Shown: positions 36,879 to 45,768 of the stretch, piece by piece
Layout: each line of letters begins with the position of its first letter
Numbering within the stretch: the first letter of the stretch is position 1
NCBI GenBank assembly: GCA_020633315.1
Contig: JACKDV010000004.1
Span: 62,001 to 126,000 of the forward strand
Origin: Myxococcales bacterium
GTDB lineage: Bacteria; Myxococcota_A; Polyangia; Nannocystales; Nannocystaceae
Direction: 5' to 3'
DNA length: 64,000 nt
Program-made: the position numbers and the translations under genes
Notes under the pieces: generated by a model
Told to the model about the DNA's origin: nothing
Seen by the model: the letters and a program-made list of their open reading frames with translations, nothing else
Databases searched by the model: none

Positions 36879-36970
36879 TCGCCCCGGAGGCCCCGGCCCA
36901 CGATCCTCCCGCGATCGCGCCGCCCCGCTCCCTGGCCACGGCGCTCGCTTCTCTCTCCCCGGAGCTCCCC

Positions 36971-37963
36971 ATGTCCCATCGCCCTTCCTTGATCGCCCCC
37001 GTCCTCGTCTTGCTCGCCGGTTGTGCCGACACCGACCCCGAGACCACCGCCTTCACCGACCTGGCCGGCGACGAGGTCTCGACCCGCTGCGTGGGCTGCG
37101 ACTGGGGCCCGCCCATCCTCAACACCCACGGTCTCAACGGCCTCGAGCTCAGCGAGCTCGACACCACGGGCGCGCTGCACGACGGCTGGCGTCTCGAGAG
37201 CGTGGAGCTCTCCCAGGGCCGCGACTCCGTGTACGTGATCGATCCGGTGTGGGTCGAGGACGGCTTCCTCTACGGCGTCGATCAGTACGGCGACCTCCAC
37301 AGCGGCCACGAGTTCGTGGGCTCGGTATGGACGGTCTCCTTGTCGATCAAGCCGGAGCAGCCCGAGCTGGGCACGACCCCCTGGTACATGACGATCACCG
37401 AGCTCATCGAGGAGGCCGACGGGCGCACCCGCTACACCTTCGCCAACGGGCCCGCCCGCTTCAGCGAGGAGGCCTTCAACTGCCAGCGCGACGAGGAGAC
37501 CGACGAGTACACGGTGGTGCTGTTCACCAACCTCCACGTCGACACCGTGACCGGCACCCACGAGGAGCGACCCGACACGATCTACTTCGGCTGCACCTCG
37601 GGGGCGGTGGGCAAGGCGGCCATGTGGGGCTACGCGCCGCACTTCGCCGGCGACGATGCGCACCAGGCCGCCACCCGGGCGGTGCGGGCCGACTACTGCG
37701 GCGACGGCAACCCCTGGACGCAGACCGGCACGGCGCTGCAGATCACCGATGCCTGGGACTACAACCAGTTCCCCAACTCGGGCGCGGCCACCGAGGCCAT
37801 GTGGACGACCGAGGGTGCGGCCTGCCTGATGATCCCGCGGCGCCCCGAGTACGAGCACGACACCGTGACCTGCCCCGGCGTGGGCCTGCTGCCCTTCTGC
37901 GAGTCGGAGGGCGACGACCTCGACGCGTGGCCGAGCGCGCTGCTGTGGACCAAGGTGTGGTGA
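36971..37963 (+). CDS. ADYC-domain-like secreted lipoprotein
   Basis: 330 residues with a textbook signal peptide and lipobox (VLLAGC, Cys 18). The segment RADYCGDGNPWTQTGT near residue 240 is the ADYC motif that names a domain found mainly in myxobacterial lipoproteins. Conserved Cys pairs (CVGCDWGPP, YFGCTSGAVGKAAMWGY) support that family. Function of the family is not known. The gene ends 15 bp from the stop of the convergent pseudokinase gene. Confidence 0.8.
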   Translation: MSHRPSLIAPVLVLLAGCADTDPETTAFTDLAGDEVSTRCVGCDWGPPILNTHGLNGLELSELDTTGALHDGWRLESVELSQGRDSVYVIDPVWVEDGFLYGVDQYGDLHSGHEFVGSVWTVSLSIKPEQPELGTTPWYMTITELIEEADGRTRYTFANGPARFSEEAFNCQRDEETDEYTVVLFTNLHVDTVTGTHEERPDTIYFGCTSGAVGKAAMWGYAPHFAGDDAHQAATRAVRADYCGDGNPWTQTGTALQITDAWDYNQFPNSGAATEAMWTTEGAACLMIPRRPEYEHDTVTCPGVGLLPFCESEGDDLDAWPSALLWTKVW

Positions 37964-37978
37964 TCGCCGGGCGGGCGA

Positions 37979-40639
37979 TCACCAGTCGAGGGTCTCCTTG
38001 ACCGGGTGATCGGTGTCGCTGGGCGGGAAGCGGGTCTGCTCCACGATCCGCCGCGCACACTCGCCGACCGGGTTCTTGGGCTTGACCTTGGGCGCGATCG
38101 CAGCCCCGCCGTCCTTGACGACGAGGGTGTCGATCGTGACCGGGCCGGGCCCGAGGCCCTTGCAGTCCTTGCGGATCCTCCGCTTCATGGCGCCGAGCAC
38201 CTGCTCGAAGGTCAGCGGCTTGTCCACCTTCTTCTTGGCGGGCTTGGGATCGGTGGGCGTGATCTCGGGCTCGGGCTCCGGATCGTCGGGCTCGGGCTCC
38301 GGCTCGGGATCGTCGGGGTCGACCTCTTGGTTCTTCTCGGTGCGGGTGACCTTGGCGATCTCGCCGTCCTCGTCGTCGTTGTTGCCCACGATGAGCCAGC
38401 CCAGGCCGGCGCCGCCGAGGATCACCCCCAGCGCGATCCCGATGACCAGCAGCGGCCGTCGCTTGGGGCCCTCCTCGTCGTCGTACTCCACGCGCTCGGA
38501 GAGCACCGGCGGCTCCACGTGCGGGATGGAGGGCGAGGAGCTGACCACCGCGTGGGGACCCGAGCGCCCGTCCATGGGCATGGGCATGCCCGGTCCCACG
38601 CCCGCCGGCGGCGGCATCCCGGGGCCCACCCCCGGGCGCGGAGGCATCCCCGGTCCCATGCCGCCGCCCATGCCCTCGCCCATGCCCTCGCGCGGAGGCA
38701 TGCCGGGGCCCATGCCGCGACGAATGCCGTCGCTGCCGTAGCCGCCACCCGGCATGCCGCCCGGCTCGGGCGGAGGCATGCCCGGACCCATGCCGCGCGG
38801 AAAGCCGGGGCCCATGCCCGGCGGGCCCATGGGATCCGGCGGCGGCATCCCGGGCCCGGCGCTGCGAGGGAAGCCGGGACCCATGCCCGGCGGGCTCATC
38901 GGATCCGGCAGCAGCATCCCGTGGCCCATGCCCGGCGAGCTCATCGGATCGAGCGGCGGGATCCCGGGGCCCATGCTCTGCGGATAGCCCGGTCCCATCC
39001 CCGGCGGGCTCGCCGAGTCCGGCGGCGGAATCCCGGGACCCATGCTTCGTGGGTAGCCCGGTCCCATCCCCGGCGGGCTCGCCGAGTCCGGCGGCGGCAT
39101 GCCGGGCCCCATGCCCTGCGGATAGCCCGGTCCCATCCCCATGCCGGGCGAGCCGTGCAGCTCGGGCATGGGCATGGGCATGCCCGCACCGATCCCCGCG
39201 TGCGGGCCCACCGGATCGGGCAGCCCCGCACCCGGCGAATAGCCGCCGCCCACCGGCGCGGGCGGAGGCCCGACCGGATCGGGCAGGCTGGGCATGTTGC
39301 GGAGGTTGAGCATGCCCGGCCCCATGGTGGGCGAGGCAACCGCAGAGCCCGGGGCCACGGTGGCCGGCGGGGCCGGACCGTCGCCCCCCAGGCCCGCGCC
39401 CAGGCCCATGCGCAGGCCGGGGCGCATGGCGAGGAACGACGACGTGGCCTCGCTGACCGGAATCGACGAGGCGGGGGGAGGCAGCGGCGGCAGGCCTCCG
39501 CCGAGCTCACCGCTGATCCCTCCGCCTCCGTCGCCCAGCGTGCCCGCGACGATCACCGAGGGCTGCTTGGGCGGAGGGGCGGTGGGCAGCCCGGGAGCTC
39601 CGCTGCCGCCCGCGTTCATCCGCGCGAAGCGAGGGCTGCTGTTCTCGGCCGACGCCGAGCCGGGAGCCCCGGCGTCCGGGGCCCCGGGCACGGCCGAGAG
39701 GGCCTGCTCGATCTCCGCCGCCATGCCGAAGCGCTGCTGCGGCGCCTTGGCCAGGCAGCGCATGATGATCTGCTCGACGGCCTCGGGAATGCTGGGCTCG
39801 AGCGCTCGGGGCGAGGGCACGGGCTTCTGCGCGTGCATCGAGATCGTCTGGAACGGATTGCCGCCCGAGAACGGCACCTGACCCGTGAGGAGCTGGAAGA
39901 GCACCACGCCCAGCGCATAGATGTCGGACGCCGGCGAGATCCGGCCCTCCATGCCCTGCTCCGGCGCCATGTAGTCCGGGTCGCCGAACATCGAGGTGGT
40001 GGTGGCCCCCGGATCGCCCTGGTTGCCCTCCACCCCCACCTGCGCCAGGCCGAAGTCCGAGACCTTCACCAGCGGGTCCCGCTTGCCGCGAGGATCGAGG
40101 ATGAGGAACACGTTGCTCGGCTTGAGCGACTGGTGGACCAGCCCCGCCTGGTGGGCGGCCGCGAGCGCGGCCGCGAGCTGGATCGCCACCGGCCGCGCCT
40201 GCACCCACGACCACCGGCCGTCGCGCTGCAGGATCGCCTGCAGAGTGTGGCCCACGATCAGCTCCACCGCCGCGTACACCGAGCGGGTGGGCGTGTAGCC
40301 GAACTCCTCGATGGCGACGACGTTGGTGTGCCGCAGCTGCGAGGCGTTGCGGGCGAGCTGGAGGAATCGATCGAGCAGCGCGGGCTTGGCCGCGTACGAC
40401 GACAGCAACACCTTGATCGCGAAGTGACGCCCGCTGCTGTGGCGCCCCTCGTACACGCGGGTGAGCGTGCCCTCGCCCAGGCGCTGCATGATCTGGTAGC
40501 GCCCGTCGAGCGACTGGCCCGTGAGGTCGGGCTCGCCCATCGCGACCGGAGGCGCGGCCGCGGCGGGGGCCGGCGGACCGCCCGTCGGCATCTGCGGCGC
40601 GATCGGCCGGGGGTTCAGCGTCGCGCGCTCGTCACTCAT
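37979..40639 (-). CDS. predicted Ser/Thr pseudokinase with Met-Gly-Pro repeats and AgmX/PglI-like C-terminus
   Basis: 886 residues. Kinase-like domain at about 46-310: VAIK-type Lys 76 (FAIKVLL) and DFG Asp 195 (SDFGLAQ) are present, but the catalytic loop reads HQSLKPSN (169-176) instead of HRDLKPxN, so the catalytic base Asp is Ser 171. The glycine loop is also degenerate (GEGTLTRV). Hence probably a pseudokinase, able to bind nucleotide. A Pro/Gly/Met-rich segment (about 480-690) with repeated PPGMGPGYPQ and MGPGMPPPD follows, then a membrane helix (LLVIGIALGVILGGAGLGW), an Asp/Glu/Pro stretch and an 80-residue domain with two Cys (KDCKG, GECARR) like AgmX/PglI C-termini. Its ATG overlaps the stop of the upstream gene. 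Confidence 0.85.
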   Translation of the reverse strand: MSDERATLNPRPIAPQMPTGGPPAPAAAAPPVAMGEPDLTGQSLDGRYQIMQRLGEGTLTRVYEGRHSSGRHFAIKVLLSSYAAKPALLDRFLQLARNASQLRHTNVVAIEEFGYTPTRSVYAAVELIVGHTLQAILQRDGRWSWVQARPVAIQLAAALAAAHQAGLVHQSLKPSNVFLILDPRGKRDPLVKVSDFGLAQVGVEGNQGDPGATTTSMFGDPDYMAPEQGMEGRISPASDIYALGVVLFQLLTGQVPFSGGNPFQTISMHAQKPVPSPRALEPSIPEAVEQIIMRCLAKAPQQRFGMAAEIEQALSAVPGAPDAGAPGSASAENSSPRFARMNAGGSGAPGLPTAPPPKQPSVIVAGTLGDGGGGISGELGGGLPPLPPPASSIPVSEATSSFLAMRPGLRMGLGAGLGGDGPAPPATVAPGSAVASPTMGPGMLNLRNMPSLPDPVGPPPAPVGGGYSPGAGLPDPVGPHAGIGAGMPMPMPELHGSPGMGMGPGYPQGMGPGMPPPDSASPPGMGPGYPRSMGPGIPPPDSASPPGMGPGYPQSMGPGIPPLDPMSSPGMGHGMLLPDPMSPPGMGPGFPRSAGPGMPPPDPMGPPGMGPGFPRGMGPGMPPPEPGGMPGGGYGSDGIRRGMGPGMPPREGMGEGMGGGMGPGMPPRPGVGPGMPPPAGVGPGMPMPMDGRSGPHAVVSSSPSIPHVEPPVLSERVEYDDEEGPKRRPLLVIGIALGVILGGAGLGWLIVGNNDDEDGEIAKVTRTEKNQEVDPDDPEPEPEPDDPEPEPEITPTDPKPAKKKVDKPLTFEQVLGAMKRRIRKDCKGLGPGPVTIDTLVVKDGGAAIAPKVKPKNPVGECARRIVEQTRFPPSDTDHPVKETLDW
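38570..39185 (-). repeat. degenerate ~70-bp coding repeats (Gly-Met-Gly-Pro-Gly)
   Basis: At least eight imperfect units coding variants of SPPGMGPGYPQ-x-MGPGMPPPD. The motif GGGCCCAT and its kin recur every 20-70 bp. The product is Met/Gly/Pro-rich, unlike any neighbouring protein. Confidence 0.8.
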
Positions 40640-41439
40640 CGCCAGGCCCCGAAGCGACCGCTCACCGTGACGCCGGCCAAGCCGCGCCCGGTCCACGGCG
40701 CCACGCCCAGGCGCGCCCGGGTCTTGTTCCTGCGCCAGGTGCCCAGGCGCACCGCCCCCGGGATGATGAAGGCCACGCCGCCGCCCATCACCACCGCGCC
40801 GGTGATCGTGAGCGCCTGCGGCTTGTCGATGGGCAGGACCAGGCCGGAGACGAGCAGGCCGGTGCCGGCCACGAACAGCGAGGCGCCCACGGTGACCAGC
40901 GCCACGCCCACTCGATCCACGCCGATGATCGCGGGCACGGCCGGGCAGTCCTTGGGCTTGGGCGCGTCGGGGCCCACCGCCTCGGGCTCGGGCTCGCCCT
41001 CCTTGGGCATCAGATCGCGGATCTCGGCCAGGCGATCCTCGCCCCACTTGCGATCGACCACGCAGCCCTGCTGGGCGCCGCGATCGAGCACGTCGAGGTA
41101 GCGCACCACGTAGCGCTCGGCCTCCTGCAGGATCGCCACGTCCTGCGAGATCTCCCAGGCCTTCATGAACGAGGTCACGGCGCGGTCGGCCGTGAACTTG
41201 CCGGTGCCGCCCACCTGGTTGCCCAGGTCCATGGCATCGAAGGCGGCCACGAAGGTCCGGCCAGCCTCGGCATCCTGCCCCGCCTCGACCTGCTCGTCCG
41301 CCTTGACCAACAGGGGCCGGTGGGCCTCGGAGGTCGCGGCCGGGCATGCCATCACGGCATGGACGACCGGATCGGGCGCGGTGGCCGATGACCCCGCGGC
41401 GAGCGTTCCGAGCAACCCCGCGATCATCGTCGCTTGCAC
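40636..41439 (-). CDS. exported two-helix membrane protein, translationally coupled to pseudokinase
   Basis: 267 residues from a GTG at 41439 that starts a signal peptide (TMIAGLLGTLAAGSSATA). The middle 130 residues are helical (ADRAVTSFMKAWEISQ, EAERYVVRYLDVLDRG) with a few Cys, resembling the periplasmic helical domains that come with myxobacterial kinases. Two membrane helices follow (VALVTVGASLFVAGTGLLVSG, TITGAVVMGGGVAFIIPGAV) and a short basic tail. The stop TGA overlaps the pseudokinase ATG (ATGA). It likely forms a complex with that protein. No enzymatic motif. Confidence 0.78.
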   Translation of the reverse strand: MQATMIAGLLGTLAAGSSATAPDPVVHAVMACPAATSEAHRPLLVKADEQVEAGQDAEAGRTFVAAFDAMDLGNQVGGTGKFTADRAVTSFMKAWEISQDVAILQEAERYVVRYLDVLDRGAQQGCVVDRKWGEDRLAEIRDLMPKEGEPEPEAVGPDAPKPKDCPAVPAIIGVDRVGVALVTVGASLFVAGTGLLVSGLVLPIDKPQALTITGAVVMGGGVAFIIPGAVRLGTWRRNKTRARLGVAPWTGRGLAGVTVSGRFGAWR

Positions 41440-41565
41440 GCAGCCACTGTAGCGAACGCGTCCCGGCGCGGGCAATACGCCCGTCGGCTCGAGGTCCACC
41501 GCCCACCCGGCCCCCATGGGGACCCGGGCGGGACCGAGCCGTCCCGCGGGCCGAGCGCAATCCGC

Positions 41566-43050
41566 TCAGGCCTCGCTCGTGGCGGCCGGGGAGCGAGCCC
41601 AACGGGCACGGAGCCACCCGACCCCCGCCCACAGCAGCACCCATCCCTCCAGGGCGAGCACGATCGCGTAGGGGTCGTAGGGGGTGCGCAGGCGAATCGT
41701 CCCGAAGAAGACGGAGGCCACGAGCATGGAGGTGCAGAGCTGCCAGGCACAAAAGGTCAGGCCCGGCCGCCGACGGATCCACGCCAGGGCGGCGACCAGC
41801 CCCACCAGCGAGGGCACCCACACCAGGACCTGGTAGACGTGCTTGTAGACGTCCACGGGGGGCCGCAAGACCGCGCCGTTGCGGCTCTGCTCGGGCCACT
41901 GGTGGCCGATCACCCACAGCAGGCTGACGTTGACCAGGCTGTAGCGGGCTTGCTCGAGCAGGCCCGTTCGGCGGTAGCACTCGGCCCGGAGCTGGCGATG
42001 GACCTCGGGGTCGCCGATGTAGCCCACCATGCGGATCGTCTCGCTGCGCATGGCGGGGCGCAGCGCCAGCGGGTGCCCCGGCGGCACCGCGGCGGCCAGC
42101 ACCCGGAACGCCGGCAGGCTCACCCGTCGCCCGTTGCGGGTGTTGCCCGCCCGCTCGCTGGCCTGCATGGCCCGCTCGCTGCGAAACGCCTGGGTCACGA
42201 TGTTGTGGCAGCGCCCCGCGGTGAGGTTCATGTTGCCGTTCTCGGCCACGCCCATCCAGTAGCCGGTGTGGGCGTGGAAGCGCCACGACGAGAAGGCCAG
42301 CATCGCCAGCAGCGGCACCGCCACCAGCACCAGCGAGCGCACCCGCACCTGGGGCAGGCGCTCGCGATTCACCAGCCAGGTGACGAGCACCAGCACGAAG
42401 AACAGCGCCGACTGGGGCCGCAGCGCGAACGCGACCGCCGAGGCCAGCCCAGCCCACAGGCCCCGCCGTCCCGTCTGCAGCACCACCACCAGCCCGTAGG
42501 TGGACCACAGCTGGAAGCACAGGAACGGCGCCTCCGACAGGAAGTAGCCGCTGTTGCTCAGGTTGGGGTGCCACAGCAGCAGGGCCACGCCCACCACCTT
42601 GGGCATCCACGCGCGGGTGGAGATCCGACACGACAGCAGGTAGCCGGCGGGCACTGCCGCGGCCGCCATCAGTCCCCACATGGCCCCGGCCGCGCCCAGG
42701 GCATCCTTGCCGAAGAGCTTCAGCGGGATCGCCAGCAGCACGTGGGTGCCCCAGGCCTGCCACGCCATGCGGCGGTCGGGCTGGAAGCCGTGCTCGACCA
42801 GGGACTGGGCCCGCTCGAGGTACTTGTGCATGTCGCTGAACACGTAGTCGGCCGGAGGGTGGAGCCACAGCACCCACGCCAGCCGGGTGAGCAGCGCGAG
42901 GGCCACCAGGATCCACAAGAAGCGGCGGTCCACCGGCCAGCCCTCGGCCCCGCGCGCCGAGGCCTCCGCGGGCGCCTCCGCCTCCACGGCCCGTGTCGCG
43001 CGATCGGGCTCGTCGGAGGCGCCGGGCGCCGGCTCGTTGGAGGGGCTCAC
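41566..43050 (-). CDS. GT-C type membrane glycosyltransferase
   Basis: 494 residues with about ten hydrophobic segments from residue 42 on. The first large loop holds an acidic site (YVFSDMHKYLERA), as expected for the catalytic Asp/Glu of lipid-linked GT-C transferases of the ArnT/PMT type, and YFLSEAPFL and RTPYDPYAI are typical of dolichyl-phosphate-mannose-transferase-like proteins. The sugar and acceptor are unknown. A 40-residue acidic N-terminal tail precedes the first helix. Divergent from the aminopeptidase gene. Confidence 0.82.
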   Translation of the reverse strand: MSPSNEPAPGASDEPDRATRAVEAEAPAEASARGAEGWPVDRRFLWILVALALLTRLAWVLWLHPPADYVFSDMHKYLERAQSLVEHGFQPDRRMAWQAWGTHVLLAIPLKLFGKDALGAAGAMWGLMAAAAVPAGYLLSCRISTRAWMPKVVGVALLLWHPNLSNSGYFLSEAPFLCFQLWSTYGLVVVLQTGRRGLWAGLASAVAFALRPQSALFFVLVLVTWLVNRERLPQVRVRSLVLVAVPLLAMLAFSSWRFHAHTGYWMGVAENGNMNLTAGRCHNIVTQAFRSERAMQASERAGNTRNGRRVSLPAFRVLAAAVPPGHPLALRPAMRSETIRMVGYIGDPEVHRQLRAECYRRTGLLEQARYSLVNVSLLWVIGHQWPEQSRNGAVLRPPVDVYKHVYQVLVWVPSLVGLVAALAWIRRRPGLTFCAWQLCTSMLVASVFFGTIRLRTPYDPYAIVLALEGWVLLWAGVGWLRARWARSPAATSEA

Positions 43051-43124
43051 CGGCGCGAGCGTACCAGCGCCTCCGTCGGCCCGCGCCGGCTCGCCAGGCC
43101 CCGACCAAGTGTGGTGTAACCATC

Positions 43125-44546
43125 ATGATGTCCGCGCAGCTCCCCACGCAGCCCGCCCAGGTGTTCTCGCGCCGCCGCACCGCCCTCGGCCAGCGGCTCG
43201 GCGATGCTCCGGCCCTCGTGTTCTCGGGGGGCCTGCGCGCGCGCAACTACCCGGCCAACGTGTTCCCCTACCGCGCCGACAGCCACTTCCTCTACCTGGT
43301 GGGCACCGGCATCCCCGACGCCGCGCTGCTGGTCCACCAGGGCCGCGCCGAGCTGTTCGTGCCGGCCAAGGACCAGGACGATCCCCTGTGGCACGGCCCC
43401 GAGCCCGGCCCCGCCGACTTCGCGGCCGCCACCGGCGTGGATGCGGTGCGCACCCTCGACGAGCTGCCCGCCGCGGTGACGGCCGCGGGCGGAGGTGATC
43501 GCGTGCGCACCCTGCCCTCGGCCGACCCCCTCACCCGCGTGCAGCAGGGCGCGCTCCTGGGGCGGTCGTGGCCCGGCGATCGGGCCCCCGGCGTGGCCGA
43601 CCTGGGCGAGGGCGACCTGGCCCTGGCCGACGCGATGATCGAGCTGCGCATGTTCCAGGACGACGGCGCGCTCTCCATCCTGCGCACCGCGGTCGAGGGC
43701 ACCACCGCGGCCCATGCCGCCGGCATGGCGGCCACCCGCCCCGGCCGGCTCGAGCACGACGTGCGCGCGGTGATGGAGCGCGAGCTGATGGCCCGCGGCA
43801 TGACCCCGGCCTACAACGCCATCGTCACCGTCCACGGCGAGATCCTCCACAACACCACCTATCACCACGAGATCCACGCGGGCGACCTGCTGCTGGCCGA
43901 CTTCGGCGGCGAGCTCGAGGGCTGGGCCACCGACGTCACCCGCACCTGGCCGGCCAGCGGCAAGTTCTCGCCCACCCAGCGGGCGCTCTACGACATCGTG
44001 CTGCAGGCCCAGCTCGACGCCATCGCCAAGGTGCGCCCCGGCGTCCGCTACCGCGACGTCCACCTCACCGCCGCCCTCACCCTGGCCCGCGGCCTGGTCG
44101 ACGAGGGCGTGCTCGAGGGCGACCCCGAGTCCCTGGTGGAGCGCGGGGCCCATGCGCTGTTCTTCCCCCACGGGGTGGGTCACCTGCTCGGCCTCGACGT
44201 GCACGACATGGAGGACCTGGGCGACCGGGCCGGCTACGCGCCTGGGCGTGCCCGCAGCGCGCAGTTCGGCCTGGGCTACCTGCGGCTGGACCGCGATCTC
44301 GCCCCCGGGATGCTGGTGACCATCGAGCCCGGCCTGTACCTCGTGCCCGCCATCCTCGAGCGGCAGTCCCTGGTGGGCCCCTTCGTGGCCGACGGCAGCT
44401 TCCACCCCGACCGCCTGGAGCGCTTCGCCGACGTCCGGGGCATCCGCATCGAGGACGATGTGCTCTGCACGACCACCGAGCCCGAGATCCTCACCAAGGC
44501 CATCCCCAAGGAGGCCGCGGCCGTAGAAGCCGCAGTTGTGGGATAG
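43125..44546 (+). CDS. pepP: Xaa-Pro aminopeptidase (M24B)
   Basis: 473 residues. N-terminal aminopeptidase-P domain (FPYRADSHFLYLVG) followed by a pita-bread catalytic domain. Metal ligands are all visible: Asp and Asp in DFGGELEGWATDVTRTW, His in HGVGHLLGLDVHD, Glu in VTIEPGLYLVP, Glu in GIRIEDDVL. It should remove N-terminal residues before proline using two Mn or similar ions. Cytoplasmic, without signal peptide. Start at 43125; a second ATG follows at 43128. Confidence 0.93.
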   Translation: MMSAQLPTQPAQVFSRRRTALGQRLGDAPALVFSGGLRARNYPANVFPYRADSHFLYLVGTGIPDAALLVHQGRAELFVPAKDQDDPLWHGPEPGPADFAAATGVDAVRTLDELPAAVTAAGGGDRVRTLPSADPLTRVQQGALLGRSWPGDRAPGVADLGEGDLALADAMIELRMFQDDGALSILRTAVEGTTAAHAAGMAATRPGRLEHDVRAVMERELMARGMTPAYNAIVTVHGEILHNTTYHHEIHAGDLLLADFGGELEGWATDVTRTWPASGKFSPTQRALYDIVLQAQLDAIAKVRPGVRYRDVHLTAALTLARGLVDEGVLEGDPESLVERGAHALFFPHGVGHLLGLDVHDMEDLGDRAGYAPGRARSAQFGLGYLRLDRDLAPGMLVTIEPGLYLVPAILERQSLVGPFVADGSFHPDRLERFADVRGIRIEDDVLCTTTEPEILTKAIPKEAAAVEAAVVG

Positions 44547-44610
44547 GCGCACCCTCCTGTGATAGGCTGGACCCTGGCCCGCTCGGCCATCCATCCGGAG
44601 CTGCCTTGCG

Positions 44611-45741
44611 ATGAGACTGCGACCTCTGCTCGCCTCGATGGGAACCGTGCTGCTCGCCCTGTCCGGGTGCACCAGCGATCTTCCCGCTCCCCACAACTTC
44701 GAGGTGGTGGATCCACCGCCCCCGGACAACGAGCTGGGGCTGGACTGCGCCGCGATCCCGCTGACGGCCAACGACGCCGACTTCGCGTACCTGCCCGAGA
44801 TCACGGGCCTCATCGACGGGGTCAAGTACGTCTACGGGGCCGAGGGCCTGCCCGAGGGGCTGGCGATCGACGAGAACACCGGAGAGATCAGCGGCACCGT
44901 GGCCGCGGACGCCGGAGCCTACACCTTCGCCATCACCGTGACCGAGGTCGACGTCGACCGTGATCCCTACGCGGCGCGCACCGAGTGCACCCTCGACGTC
45001 AACCCGCGGATCATCGCGCCGCTGTCGATCGACACCGTGCCCTACTGCCTGGGCGGCGGCACCAGCCTGCTGAGCCTGGTGCAGGACGGCACCGGCGACG
45101 GCACACCGATCAACTGCAGCTACCGCCCCGGCAACGGCAACGGCCGCAAGCCCACCGGCATCGAGGTCGACGCCCAGAGCTGCACCCTCACCGGTACCAT
45201 CGACGAGACCCGCTACGGCACCTGGGTCTTCATCATGGAGGGCGAGCAGTCGGGGGCCACCGTGCACGTGCCCTTCTGCGTGACCAACGACGTGGCCCAG
45301 GGCTACCAGATCACCGCCGACCACAGCGGAGCCACCGACGTGGCGCTGCGCCCGATCATGCGGACCTACGATCCCTCCCAGTCCTTCACGGTGGGCATGG
45401 ACGGGGATCCGCGCTTCAACATCGAGTCCCCCGGATCCTGCGGGGCCTCCTGCTACTACCGCTACTCGTTCCTGCGCACCACCGCGCCCATCGCCGACGA
45501 CGGCTACTCGCTGGAGCCCGACGGCCTGCTGCAGGACGCCATGATGAACACGGTGGGCTTCTTCCACGAGCTGCGCGTGAGCGGCCCGGCGGTGCCCGAG
45601 GAGTTCCAGGAGCGCCCGTGGGTGCTGAGCTCTGCCGTCAGCTACTGCATCACCGACCAGATGGGCGGCTGCGGCGATCCGGCGGCCGACGGTGACGGAG
45701 CGCTGGAGTTCGGCCTGGTGATGGTGCCCGACCGAGGCTGA
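44611..45741 (+). CDS. secreted lipoprotein with putative Ig-like (He_PIG) domain
   Basis: 376 residues. Signal peptide with lipobox ALSGC (Cys 21). GLPEGLAIDENTGEISG, with the later AGAYTFAITVTE, matches the putative Ig domain (He_PIG) found in surface proteins. The rest is beta-rich with several Cys pairs (CGASCYYRYSF, CITDQMGGCG) and no recognised enzyme motif. Likely an outer-surface binding protein. Function unknown. Confidence 0.78.
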   Translation: MRLRPLLASMGTVLLALSGCTSDLPAPHNFEVVDPPPPDNELGLDCAAIPLTANDADFAYLPEITGLIDGVKYVYGAEGLPEGLAIDENTGEISGTVAADAGAYTFAITVTEVDVDRDPYAARTECTLDVNPRIIAPLSIDTVPYCLGGGTSLLSLVQDGTGDGTPINCSYRPGNGNGRKPTGIEVDAQSCTLTGTIDETRYGTWVFIMEGEQSGATVHVPFCVTNDVAQGYQITADHSGATDVALRPIMRTYDPSQSFTVGMDGDPRFNIESPGSCGASCYYRYSFLRTTAPIADDGYSLEPDGLLQDAMMNTVGFFHELRVSGPAVPEEFQERPWVLSSAVSYCITDQMGGCGDPAADGDGALEFGLVMVPDRG

Positions 45742-45768
45742 GGCACGCCGCTCTCCCCGACCAATCGC

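Noticed and set aside
38570..39185. CRISPR-like or minisatellite array
   Set aside because: The repeats are in frame, degenerate and encode part of a continuous protein. There are no unique spacers and no cas genes.
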